From positions 5,566,501-5,630,500 of the forward strand of contig NZ_LT629703.1 in the NCBI RefSeq assembly GCF_900103365.1: DNA of 64,000 nucleotides, in the 5' to 3' direction. The stretch is from Afipia sp. GAS231. Lineage in GTDB: Bacteria > Pseudomonadota > Alphaproteobacteria > Rhizobiales > Xanthobacteraceae. The notes below the pieces were generated by a model, which made no database searches, had not been told where the DNA came from, and saw nothing but the letters and a program-made list of their open reading frames with translations. A program made the translations under genes and the position numbers. This document shows positions 33,766 to 41,263 of the stretch, piece by piece (the first letter of the stretch is position 1; each line of letters begins with the position of its first letter).

Positions 33766-34626
33766 TCAGCCGCGCACGATCCCGCCCATATGGCCGGCAT
33801 CGAGGAACAGTGTGTGCGCGTTGACGTAGGATGATTCATTCGAAATCAGGAACAACGCAGCATAGGCGACCTCCCAGCCGGTGCCCTGGCGGCCGAACGG
33901 CACCGTCAGCGCGCGATCGGCCCGCCGTCGGCTGGCGTCGCGGCCCATCGGACTGTCGATGAAGCCCGGCGCGATCACATTGCAGCGAATGCCCTTTTCT
34001 TCGCCGGCGCGGGCAATCGCCCGGCCGAGCGCGATCTGCGCGGCCTTGGAGGATTCATAGGCCGGGTTGCGGCCGTTGCCGCGCTGGCTCGCCATCGACG
34101 AGGTCAGGGTGATGGCGCCGCCGGGTGCCATGATCTCCAGCGCCTTCTGCGCGAACAGCATGTGGCTGCGGACGTTGACGGCGTAATCCTTGTCCCAGGC
34201 TTCCGCCGTCATCTTCGGCAGCGACAGGCCGCAGGAAATGCCGACGTTGAGCGCCAGGCCATCGAGACCGCCGAGTCGCTTGGCGCAGCGCTCGATCGCA
34301 GGCGCGATCGCAGCAATGTCGGAGACATCGACCACATCGGTAAAAGCCTTGCCGCCTTCGGCCGCGATCTGCGCCACGGTGTTGTCGGCGGCTTCCTTGC
34401 TGACGTCGATGCAGGCGACATGCGCGCCCTCGCGCGCGAACAGCACCGACATCGCGCGGCCATTGCCGATCGGCGGCTCCTCGTCGATGATTTTGCGCTG
34501 GCCGGCGCCGACCACGATGATGCGGCGGCCGGCGAGGCGGCCATGGCTCTTGGCAAGGCCAAGCGATTCCGCATGCAGCGAGGCGGACGGATCGATTTTT
34601 CTGGGGGCGTGCGTGGTGGTAGACAT
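33766..34626 (-). CDS. Short-chain dehydrogenase/reductase with an enlarged glycine-rich loop
   Basis: The 286-residue product has the classical SDR catalytic set: Ser in TLTSSMAS, and Tyr-xxx-Lys in NPAYESSKAAQ. The cofactor loop is unusual. The usual TGxxxGIG is split: GAGQRKIIDEEPPIGNGRA carries about nine extra residues between the first and later glycines. A C-terminal segment (ESSYVNAHTLFLDAGHM) is typical of the family. NAD or NADP preference is not clear. The substrate is unknown; neighbours are unrelated single genes. Confidence 0.87.
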   Translation of the reverse strand: MSTTTHAPRKIDPSASLHAESLGLAKSHGRLAGRRIIVVGAGQRKIIDEEPPIGNGRAMSVLFAREGAHVACIDVSKEAADNTVAQIAAEGGKAFTDVVDVSDIAAIAPAIERCAKRLGGLDGLALNVGISCGLSLPKMTAEAWDKDYAVNVRSHMLFAQKALEIMAPGGAITLTSSMASQRGNGRNPAYESSKAAQIALGRAIARAGEEKGIRCNVIAPGFIDSPMGRDASRRRADRALTVPFGRQGTGWEVAYAALFLISNESSYVNAHTLFLDAGHMGGIVRG

Positions 34627-34679
34627 AAGCGCGATTTCTCCCTGCGAGTTTTTTGTTATTAGGGGAGAAACTTTACCAC

Positions 34680-34788
34680 GTCATTGCGAGCGAAGCGAAG
34701 CAATCCAGAAATCCCGCACCGAGGAAAATCTGGATTGCTTCGTCGCGGAGCCTGTCATCGGGCGCGCATTCGCGCGACCCGTTGGCTC
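34680..34788. repeat. Two palindromic repeats joined: GAAGCAATCC hairpin plus inverted GCGCGAATGCGCGC element
   Basis: GAAGCAATCCAGA (34697-34709) faces a perfect complement at 34729-34741; the outer arms carry GCGAGCGAAGC. Its right edge runs directly into an inverted copy of the element at 22708 (GGAGCCTGTCATCGGGCGCG, then CATTCGCGCGACCCGTTGGC). This shows two repeat families nested in one intergenic gap (34627-34935). Confidence 0.75.
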
Positions 34789-34812
34789 CTCGCAACAACG
34801 AAACGCTCTCTT

Positions 34813-34930
34813 GTCATTCCGGGCCGATGCGAAGCATCGAACTACGATGCGCAATTGCGCATCTGAGAATCTCGAGATTCCCCGGGGTGCAATTGCACCC
34901 CTGAGGTCTGGGCCTTCGAACCGGAATGAC
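34813..34930. repeat. 118-bp element with terminal inverted repeats and three stacked perfect palindromes
   Basis: The ends are GTCATTCCGG (34813-34822) and CCGGAATGAC (34921-34930). Inside lie GATGCGCAATTGCGCATC (34846-34863), GAATCTCGAGATTC (34867-34880) and GGGGTGCAATTGCACCCC (34884-34901), each a perfect palindrome with no spacer. No open frame is present. The element ends 5 bp before the DUF1993 stop codon. It resembles a non-autonomous mobile palindrome; no target duplication was identified. Confidence 0.75.
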
Positions 34931-34935
34931 GCGAA

Positions 34936-35439
34936 CTAATTCGCGCCGAGAAAATCGCGCTTGCCGACTTCGACGCCGGCTTGGCGCAACAGGCCGTGCG
35001 CAATCGCAGCGTGGAAGTAGAACTGGGGCAGAGAGAAGTTCGAGATGAACTGCTGGCCCTTCATCGTCATGGTCTTTTCCGGACCGACGGGGAAGGTGAC
35101 GTCCTTAGCGTCGGCGCCTTCGAACTGCGTGGGCTCGAACGACTTCACATAGTCGGCGGTCTTGGCGAGCCGCGCGCGCAATTCTTCAAAGGTCTTTTCG
35201 GTATCGGGGGTCTGCGGCACTTCGCTATGGGTGACGCGGGCGCAGCCGCGGGTGGCGAAATCGCTGGCGAGCTGGATCTGCTTGGACAGCGGCAGCATGT
35301 CGGGATAGAGCCGCGAATTGAGCAGCACCTCGGGCGCGATTTTCTTGGCGGTGCAATGCGCCTCGGCCTTGGTGAGCAGGCCGGAGAGGGAGCCTAGAAC
35401 TTGCAGGTAGGCCGGCACGGTGGCGTCATAGAAAGACAT
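34936..35439 (-). CDS. DUF1993 family protein
   Basis: ATG 35439 opens MSFYDATVPAYLQVLGSLSG, typical of DUF1993; the 12 upstream codons are extra. The 167-residue product is mostly helical, with LNSRLYPDMLPLSKQIQLAS and an FYFHAAIAHGLLRQAGVEVG end. The family belongs to the DinB-like four-helix group; no function is established. It is a single gene flanked by repeats on both sides. Confidence 0.85.
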   Translation of the reverse strand: MSFYDATVPAYLQVLGSLSGLLTKAEAHCTAKKIAPEVLLNSRLYPDMLPLSKQIQLASDFATRGCARVTHSEVPQTPDTEKTFEELRARLAKTADYVKSFEPTQFEGADAKDVTFPVGPEKTMTMKGQQFISNFSLPQFYFHAAIAHGLLRQAGVEVGKRDFLGAN

Positions 35440-35559
35440 GGGATGCTCTTTTCGTGTTGTGGAATATCGTTGCATGCAGAGACTGCGTGCTGCAGGTGGG
35501 GCGGCCGGTAGGTAAATGCAACTGCATCCACCCGTCGATCACGAGATTTATTTCACGCC

Positions 35560-35662
35560 GTCATCGTCCGGCTGGATCGGACGATCCAGTATTCCAGAGG
35601 CGTTTGCGGTTTAAATCGAAAGGGCGCGGCGTACTGGATTCCCCGCTTTCGCGGGGAATGAC
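35560..35662. repeat. Composite palindromic repeat, copy 3 (~103 bp)
   Basis: The left hairpin is GTCATCGTCCGG / CCGATCCAG-like arm with GGACGATCCAGTA, and the right one is TACTGGATTCCCCGC-ttt-GCGGGGAATGAC. The arrangement is the same as the copies at 30527 and 32470. It ends 10 bp before the transglycosylase stop codon. Confidence 0.8.
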
Positions 35663-35672
35663 ATGCTGCGCC

Positions 35673-37025
35673 TTACCGCGGCGCGCTGCGCATCCGTGCC
35701 AGCAATTCGGCTGTCGGCCATGAATCGGCCGGCAGTCCGTATTTCGCCTGCATCGTCTTCACCGCAATGCGGCTCTGCTGGCCGAGCACGCCGTCGACCT
35801 TGCCGACATTGAAGCCGGCGCGCACCAATAGCTGCTGCAATTCCTTGATCTCGTTGAACGGCAGTTGCACCACCGGCGCCGAGGGCTGGCGCATTGGTGC
35901 TGCGCCGGCGATGCGGGTGGCGAGATAGCCCGCAGTGGTCGAATAGATCAGCGAATTATTCCATTCGGTGTAGGCCGCGAAATTCGCATAAGCGAGGAAC
36001 GCCGGCCCGGTGCGGCCCATCGGCAGCAGCAGCGAGGCCGGCATGTCGTCGTTCGGCAGCGGTTTTCCATCCGCGTAGGTCACGCCGAACTGCGCCCATT
36101 TCGAGCGCGGCAATTTGATCGTGAGATCGGCTTGATCCCAAGGAAAACTGGAAGCCAAGTTTTGCGGCGCGCGCACTTCCTGCAGCCACGGCTCGCCGCG
36201 CCGCCATTTCAAACCGTTGGCAATGTAGTTCGCGGTCGAGCCGATCACGTCGGGCGCGCTGCGCAACAAGTTGCGATGGCCGTCGCCGTCATAGTCCACC
36301 GCATAGTTGAAATAATGCGTCGGCAAAAATTGCGTCTGACCGAGTTCGCCGGCCCACGAGCCGATCATCTCGCTGGCCGTGAGGTCGCCGCGATCGATGA
36401 TCTTCAGCGCCGCGATGGTCTCGTTCTGGAACATCTCGGAGCGGCGGCAGTCATAGGCCAGCGACACCAGCGACGGCAGCGTATGCAGATTGCCGAGCTC
36501 GGCGCCAAAGCTGCTCTCCAGCCCCCAGAACGCGGCGATCACCGCCGGCGGCACGCCATATTCCTTTTCGGCGCGATTGAACGCCGCCGCATACATCCGG
36601 ATCCGTGCCTGCGACTGTTGCGCCGCGCCGTCGGACGCCCGGCGCCTGGCGAATTCGGTGAACACCTGGCCGAACACGCGCTGGCCGCGGTCGCGGTTGA
36701 CGATGCTCTGGTCGTAGACGAGGTAGGGCGCGGCCTCGCTGAGCGCGCGTTGCGATACGCCGGCGGCTATCGCCTGTTGCTTGAGCTCGGCGAGGAAGCG
36801 GTCGAACGGCAGGCCGTTGTGACAGGCCGCCGCGCGCGGGCTTGGCGCCATGGCGACCGGCTGGCCGGGGGCTGCGACGGCTGGCCTCGGCGCCGTCACT
36901 GTTCTCGGCGCAGCCGCTGGCCGGGGCTGTGCCGGCCGGACGGGCGACGGCGCTGGTTGGGCCGATGCGAGGGTTGAAAATGCCAGTGACGCCGCTGTGA
37001 CAACGAGAAATCTGGAAAACGGCAT
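35673..37025 (-). CDS. Lytic murein transglycosylase, MltB type, with peptidoglycan-binding domain
   Basis: ATG 37025 gives a signal peptide (MPFSRFLVVTAASLAFSTLA) and a 450-residue protein; the longer frame to 37244 runs into a repeat. A Pro/Ala linker to about residue 65 is followed by the SLT_2 domain. The catalytic glutamate is E170 in FWGLESSFG, and GELGQTQFLPTHYFNYAVDY is the family motif. A C-terminal peptidoglycan_binding_1 domain (about 388-447; LQQLLVRAGFNVGKVDG) follows. It cleaves glycan strands in the periplasm to give anhydro-muropeptides. Confidence 0.92.
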   Translation of the reverse strand: MPFSRFLVVTAASLAFSTLASAQPAPSPVRPAQPRPAAAPRTVTAPRPAVAAPGQPVAMAPSPRAAACHNGLPFDRFLAELKQQAIAAGVSQRALSEAAPYLVYDQSIVNRDRGQRVFGQVFTEFARRRASDGAAQQSQARIRMYAAAFNRAEKEYGVPPAVIAAFWGLESSFGAELGNLHTLPSLVSLAYDCRRSEMFQNETIAALKIIDRGDLTASEMIGSWAGELGQTQFLPTHYFNYAVDYDGDGHRNLLRSAPDVIGSTANYIANGLKWRRGEPWLQEVRAPQNLASSFPWDQADLTIKLPRSKWAQFGVTYADGKPLPNDDMPASLLLPMGRTGPAFLAYANFAAYTEWNNSLIYSTTAGYLATRIAGAAPMRQPSAPVVQLPFNEIKELQQLLVRAGFNVGKVDGVLGQQSRIAVKTMQAKYGLPADSWPTAELLARMRSAPR

Positions 37026-37053
37026 CAATGTCACCGGTGTGAAATAGGGGATC

Positions 37054-37150
37054 GTAGGGTAGGCAAAGCGTAGCGTGCCCACCAGCTCAGGCGATCCCGC
37101 AACTACAAGCAATGGTGGGCACGGCGCAAGGGCGCCTTTGCCCACCCTAC
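37054..37150. repeat. Nested inverted repeat (GTAGGGT...ACCCTAC family)
   Basis: The outer arms GTAGGGTAGGCAAAG (37054-37068) and CTTTGCCCACCCTAC (37136-37150) match with one mismatch. The inner arms CGTGCCCACCA (37074-37084) and TGGTGGGCACG (37113-37123) match perfectly. It fills the middle of the 302-bp gap 37026-37327 between divergent genes. The rest of that gap shows no gene; a promoter for the molybdenum hydroxylase operon must lie between the repeat and 37328. Confidence 0.75.
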
Positions 37151-37327
37151 GGCCGAAAACTCGGAGCAATATCACCGCGCAAGCCCCACTCCGCGCATGG
37201 GAGCCTGCCGCCTGCACCCGATCTCGCGGGCTGTTCCAATCCACCCCCGCCGTGTAGGCTTATGGCGCAGGTCGAAAAAGGGCCGCCGCCCATATGGGGC
37301 GCACCGATCAGGGAGACGGGGAACGGT

Positions 37328-38197
37328 ATGACGGAACTCCGATACATGGCGCCAGCGACGCTGGACGAAGCGATTGGCGCTTTTGCCGCCGCAGGCAGCG
37401 CCGCGCGCATTCTGGCCGGTGGCACCGATTTGCTGGTGCAGATGCGCGCCGGCATGGTGAAGCCGGGCCTGATCGTCGACATCAAGAAAATTCCCGATCT
37501 GACTTCGATCGAGCAGACCAAGGACGGCGGGTTTCGCGTCGGCGCCGCCGTGTCAGGCATGGAGCTCGCCGAGCACGAGAGCTTTGGCAAGGTCTGGCCC
37601 GGCGTGCTGGAAGCCGTCAACCTGATCGGCTCCAAGCAGGTCCAGGGACGGGCCTCGGCCGGCGGCAATCTCTGCAACGGCTCACCGGCCGGCGACAGCG
37701 TGCCCGCGATGGTCGCGGCCGGCGCCGTCGTCACCGTGCAGGGCCCGAACGGCCGCCGCGATATCAAGGTGGAAGACGTGCCGGCCGGTCCCGGCCGTAC
37801 CAATCTAAAGCCAGGCGAAATCCTCGTCAGTTTTACTTTGCCGCCGCGTCCCGCCGGCTCCAGCGACGCTTACTTGCGCATGATCCCGCGCACCGAAATG
37901 GATATCGCCGTCGTCGGCCTCGGCGTCAGCCTCACCATGAAAGACGGCGTCTGCACCGCGGCCCGCGTCGGCCTTGGCGCCGTGGCACCGACCGTGTTGC
38001 TGGTGGAAGACGCGGCGAAGGCGTTGATCGGCAGCAAGCTCGATGACGCTGCGCTCGCCAAGGCAGCCAGCGCCTGCTCCGCCGCCTGCCGTCCGATCGA
38101 CGACAAGCGCGGCACCATCGTCTACCGCACCAAGGTGGCAGGTGTGCTGTTGAAGCGCACGACCCTGATTGCCGCCCAGCGCGCCCAAAAAATCTGA
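37328..38197 (+). CDS. Molybdenum hydroxylase FAD-binding subunit (CoxM-like)
   Basis: ATG 37328 after GGGGAACGGT begins MTELRYMAPATLDEA, the normal subunit start. The 289-residue protein has the two FAD contacts of the xanthine dehydrogenase / CO dehydrogenase medium subunit: ILAGGTDLLVQMRAG and ASAGGNLCNGSPAGD. The C-terminal domain (LGAVAPTVLLVEDAAKALIG) follows. It passes electrons from the 2Fe-2S subunit to FAD. It is the first gene of a medium-small-large operon. Confidence 0.9.
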   Translation: MTELRYMAPATLDEAIGAFAAAGSAARILAGGTDLLVQMRAGMVKPGLIVDIKKIPDLTSIEQTKDGGFRVGAAVSGMELAEHESFGKVWPGVLEAVNLIGSKQVQGRASAGGNLCNGSPAGDSVPAMVAAGAVVTVQGPNGRRDIKVEDVPAGPGRTNLKPGEILVSFTLPPRPAGSSDAYLRMIPRTEMDIAVVGLGVSLTMKDGVCTAARVGLGAVAPTVLLVEDAAKALIGSKLDDAALAKAASACSAACRPIDDKRGTIVYRTKVAGVLLKRTTLIAAQRAQKI

Positions 38198-38215
38198 ATT
38201 CGGGAAATCACTTTC

Positions 38216-38698
38216 ATGGCCAAAGTTCACGTCACCACGTCCATCAACGGCGAGCCGATGGAATATCTGTGCGAACCGTCAGACACCATGCTCGACGCGC
38301 TGCGCGGGCCGCTCGGTCTCACCGGCTCCAAGGAAGGCTGCGCCTCCGGCGACTGCGGCGCCTGCTCGATCACGCTCGATGACCGGCTGGTTTGTTCCTG
38401 CCTGATGCTCGCGGTCGAGGCCGAAGGCCACGAGATCCGCACCATCGAGGGCATGGCGCACGGCGACAAATTGCATCCGCTGCAGCAGAAGTTTCTGGAA
38501 TCGGCAGCGCTGCAATGTGGCATCTGCACCTCCGGCATGCTGATCGCGTCCGACGCGCTGTTGCGGAAAAATCCCGATCCGAGCGAGGAGCAGGTCCGCT
38601 TCTGGCTCGCCGGCAATCTTTGCCGGTGCACCGGCTATGACAAGATCGTTCGCGCGGTTCTGGAAACCGCCGCCGAAATGCGGGAGGCAGCACAATGA
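38216..38698 (+). CDS. Molybdenum hydroxylase 2Fe-2S subunit (CoxS-like)
   Basis: The 160-residue protein has both iron-sulfur sites of the family. The plant-ferredoxin-type cluster is bound by C42, C47, C50 and C62 (GCASGDCGAC, then VCSC). The second cluster is in the helical domain (QCGICTSGM, then LCRCTGYDKI). It links the Mo site to FAD. It sits 18 bp after the FAD subunit gene and overlaps the large-subunit gene by ATGA. Confidence 0.93.
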   Translation: MAKVHVTTSINGEPMEYLCEPSDTMLDALRGPLGLTGSKEGCASGDCGACSITLDDRLVCSCLMLAVEAEGHEIRTIEGMAHGDKLHPLQQKFLESAALQCGICTSGMLIASDALLRKNPDPSEEQVRFWLAGNLCRCTGYDKIVRAVLETAAEMREAAQ

Positions 38699-40932
38699 AC
38701 GTCGTCACCAACAACAAGTGGATCGGCCAGCGCACCATCAGGCCCGATGGCGTCGACAAGGTCACCGGCCGTGCGGCGTTCGCCGCCGACACCACCATGC
38801 CCGGCATGATCTGGGGCAAGGTGCTGCGCAGCCCGCATCCGCATGCGCGGATCAAGTCGATCGACACCTCGAAGGCGGAAGCGCTGCCCGGCGTGAAAGC
38901 CGTCGTCACCGCCGAGGACATCGTCGATTTCCCGGTCGACAAGTCGGTGATGCTGGGTATCCAGGACATGCGCTGGATGTGCCGCAACGTGATGGCGCGC
39001 GAGAAGGCGCTGTTCCCGGGCCATCCCATTGCCGCCGTTGCGGCGACGACCGAAGCGATCGCGGCGAAAGCCTGCGAACTGATCGAGGTCGATTACGAAG
39101 TGCTGCCATGGTCGATCGAGATCGACGATGCGCTCAAGCCTGACGCGCCGATCCTGCATGACTTCGTGAAGTTCGAAGGCAAGCCGTCGAACATCGCAGG
39201 CCGGCTCGAAGTCAAGAAAGGCGACATCGTCAAAGGCTTCGAAGAAGCCGATGTCGTGATCGAGCGCTCCTTCACGACGCGCCCGGTGCATCAAGGCTAT
39301 ATCGAGCCGCATGCCTGCCTGATCTCGGTTGCCGCCGACAACAAGACCACGATCTGGAGCTCGAGCCAGGGCCAGTTCATGGTGCGAGCGATGACGGCGT
39401 ATCTCACCGGCATCAACCAGAGCGACATCCGCGCCATCCCCGCCGAAATCGGCGGCGGTTTCGGCGGCAAGACCATCGTTTATCTCGAACCGCTCGCGAC
39501 CATGCTCGCGAAAAAATCCGGCCGTCCGGTCAAGATGGTGATGACCCGCGAGGAAGTGATGCGGGCGACGGGGCCGACATCGGGCTCCAAGAGCACGGTG
39601 AAGATCGGCGCCAAGAAGGACGGCACCATCGTCGCCGGGCACGGCATCTTCTATCTGCAGGCCGGCGCATTTCCGGGCTCGCCGATCCGTGGTGCGGTTG
39701 GGTGCAGCTTTGCGCCCTACGATATTCCGCACGTTCTGTCGGAAGGTTTCGACGTGCTGTCGAACCGCTCCAAGGTCGCGGCCTATCGCGCGCCGGGCGC
39801 ACCGATCGGCGCCTATGCCGTGGAGTGCGTGCTCGATGAGCTCGCCGAGGCGCTGAAGATGGATCCGCTGGCGCTGCGCTTGAAGAACGCGGCGAAGGAA
39901 GGCACCAAGGCCGCGCACGGCCCGGTCTATCCGCGCATCGGTTACATCGAGACGCTGGAGGCCGCGCGCGACTCCGACCATTACAAGGCGCCGCTCGGCA
40001 AGTTTCAGGGCAGGGGTGTTGCCTCCGGCTACTGGTTCAACGCCGGCGGCGAATCCTCGGCGCAGGTCAACATCACCGAGGACGGCAACGTCGTCGTCAC
40101 CACAGGTCATCCCGACATCGGCGGCTCCCGCGCCGGCATCGCCAACATCTGCGCTGAGCTGCTCGGCATCGACTATCGCCGCGTCTCGGTGCTGATCGGC
40201 GACACCGCAACCATCGGCTTCTCGAACCTCACCGGCGGCAGCCGTGTGCTGTTCGCGTCCTCGATCGTGGTGACGCAATCGACCGAGAAGGTCATTCACA
40301 CCTTGCGCGAACGTGCGGCAAAAATCTGGGACATCGATCCCGAAGCGGTGAAATGGGAAAACGGCGCCGCGCATCCGGTCAGCCCCAACGCCGGTCAGTT
40401 CGAACCGCTGACGCTGAAGGAGCTTGCCGAGAAGGCGCCGTCGATGGGCGGTCCGATCGGCGCTGGTGTGCAGCTCAATACGGTCGGCGCAGAGGGCGGC
40501 TTCGGCACCCACATCGCCGATGTCGAGGTCGATGTCGAACTCGGCATTGTCAGGGTGATCCGCTACACCGCGATTCAGGACGTCGGCCGCGCCGTGCATC
40601 CTTCCTACGTCGAAGGCCAGTTGCAGGGCGGCGTCAGCCAGGGCATCGGCTGGGCGCTCAACGAGGAATACATCTACAACAAGCAGGGCAAGGTCGATAA
40701 TCCCGGTTTCCTCGACTACCGCATGCCGGTGTGTTCGGACCTGCCGATGATCGACACCATCATGGTCGAGGTGCCGAACCCGAAACATCCGCAGGGCGTC
40801 AAGGGCGTCGGCGAAGTGCCGCTGATCCCTGTCATGTCCGCGATCTCCAACGCCGTCCACCAGGCGCTCGGAAAGCGGTTCTACGCACTGCCGATGTCGC
40901 CGCCGAAGGTGCTTGATGTGATCGAGGGATAG
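38695..40932 (+). CDS. Molybdenum hydroxylase large (molybdopterin-binding) subunit
   Basis: The 745-residue protein has the aldehyde oxidase/xanthine dehydrogenase Mo domain: GGGFGGKTIVY (near residue 250), KVAAYRAPGAPIGAYAVE, GHPDIGGSR and the C-terminal KGVGEVPLIPV, with the catalytic Glu in GVGE. The active-site loop reads AYRAPGA. Form I CO dehydrogenases have AYRCSFR, so this is not a confirmed CO dehydrogenase. Related enzymes oxidise aldehydes, purines or aromatic acyl-CoA. No maturation or cytochrome gene is adjacent. Substrate unknown. Confidence 0.9.
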   Translation: MNVVTNNKWIGQRTIRPDGVDKVTGRAAFAADTTMPGMIWGKVLRSPHPHARIKSIDTSKAEALPGVKAVVTAEDIVDFPVDKSVMLGIQDMRWMCRNVMAREKALFPGHPIAAVAATTEAIAAKACELIEVDYEVLPWSIEIDDALKPDAPILHDFVKFEGKPSNIAGRLEVKKGDIVKGFEEADVVIERSFTTRPVHQGYIEPHACLISVAADNKTTIWSSSQGQFMVRAMTAYLTGINQSDIRAIPAEIGGGFGGKTIVYLEPLATMLAKKSGRPVKMVMTREEVMRATGPTSGSKSTVKIGAKKDGTIVAGHGIFYLQAGAFPGSPIRGAVGCSFAPYDIPHVLSEGFDVLSNRSKVAAYRAPGAPIGAYAVECVLDELAEALKMDPLALRLKNAAKEGTKAAHGPVYPRIGYIETLEAARDSDHYKAPLGKFQGRGVASGYWFNAGGESSAQVNITEDGNVVVTTGHPDIGGSRAGIANICAELLGIDYRRVSVLIGDTATIGFSNLTGGSRVLFASSIVVTQSTEKVIHTLRERAAKIWDIDPEAVKWENGAAHPVSPNAGQFEPLTLKELAEKAPSMGGPIGAGVQLNTVGAEGGFGTHIADVEVDVELGIVRVIRYTAIQDVGRAVHPSYVEGQLQGGVSQGIGWALNEEYIYNKQGKVDNPGFLDYRMPVCSDLPMIDTIMVEVPNPKHPQGVKGVGEVPLIPVMSAISNAVHQALGKRFYALPMSPPKVLDVIEG

Positions 40933-40950
40933 CGTGGCCTGGTAGGTCCC

Positions 40951-41028
40951 GTAGGATGGGTGGAGCGAAGCGATACCCATCATTCTCACCAAGATGCGAT
41001 GGGTATCGCTTCGCTCCACCCATCCTAC
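40951..41028. repeat. Perfect 31-bp inverted repeat after the molybdenum hydroxylase operon
   Basis: The arms at 40951-40981 and 40998-41028 are perfect complements over 31 bases, with a 16-bp spacer; each starts or ends with GTAGGATGGGTGGAGCGAAG or its complement. The stem is far longer than an intrinsic terminator needs and lacks a T-tract, but it would stop or protect the 3' end of the operon mRNA. The remainder of the gap (41029-41263) shows no gene. Confidence 0.85.
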
Positions 41029-41263
41029 AAGCACGCATTAATTCTTCGTAACGCGAGGCGTGTTGCAGCATGTGCTGCTGGACCGGTGCTTCGCCTCATG
41101 TAAATTCGCATGAGGCGAGGATGCAGCCATGCTGACAATTTTCATCGATCTCCTTCCACGCTGACGAACCGCTGGCCCGTCGGGAAACCGACATGCCGGA
41201 ACGCCACCGCGCCCGTGCTGTGAGGGCGCAGTTTGTTGACGGTTGAACGAAGAGAGTTTTTCG

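Noticed and set aside
34813..34930. CRISPR-like array
   Set aside because: The palindromes differ from each other in sequence, lie back to back without spacers, and no cas gene is near.
35865..36977. 370-codon plus-strand frame opposite the lytic transglycosylase
   Set aside because: Arg/His/Gly-rich composition without domain or ribosome site; the minus-strand gene has a signal peptide and full catalytic motifs. It is a high-GC shadow frame.
38695..40932. Form I carbon monoxide dehydrogenase large subunit
   Set aside because: The defining AYRCSFR motif is absent (AYRAPGA instead), so CoxL naming is not justified.
40951..41028. Insertion sequence ends
   Set aside because: The two arms are only 16 bp apart with no transposase frame between, so they form a hairpin and not the ends of an IS.
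38635..41034. 799-codon minus-strand frame opposite the molybdenum hydroxylase large subunit
   Set aside because: Long only because of GC bias; no known motif, and the plus-strand gene has all family blocks.
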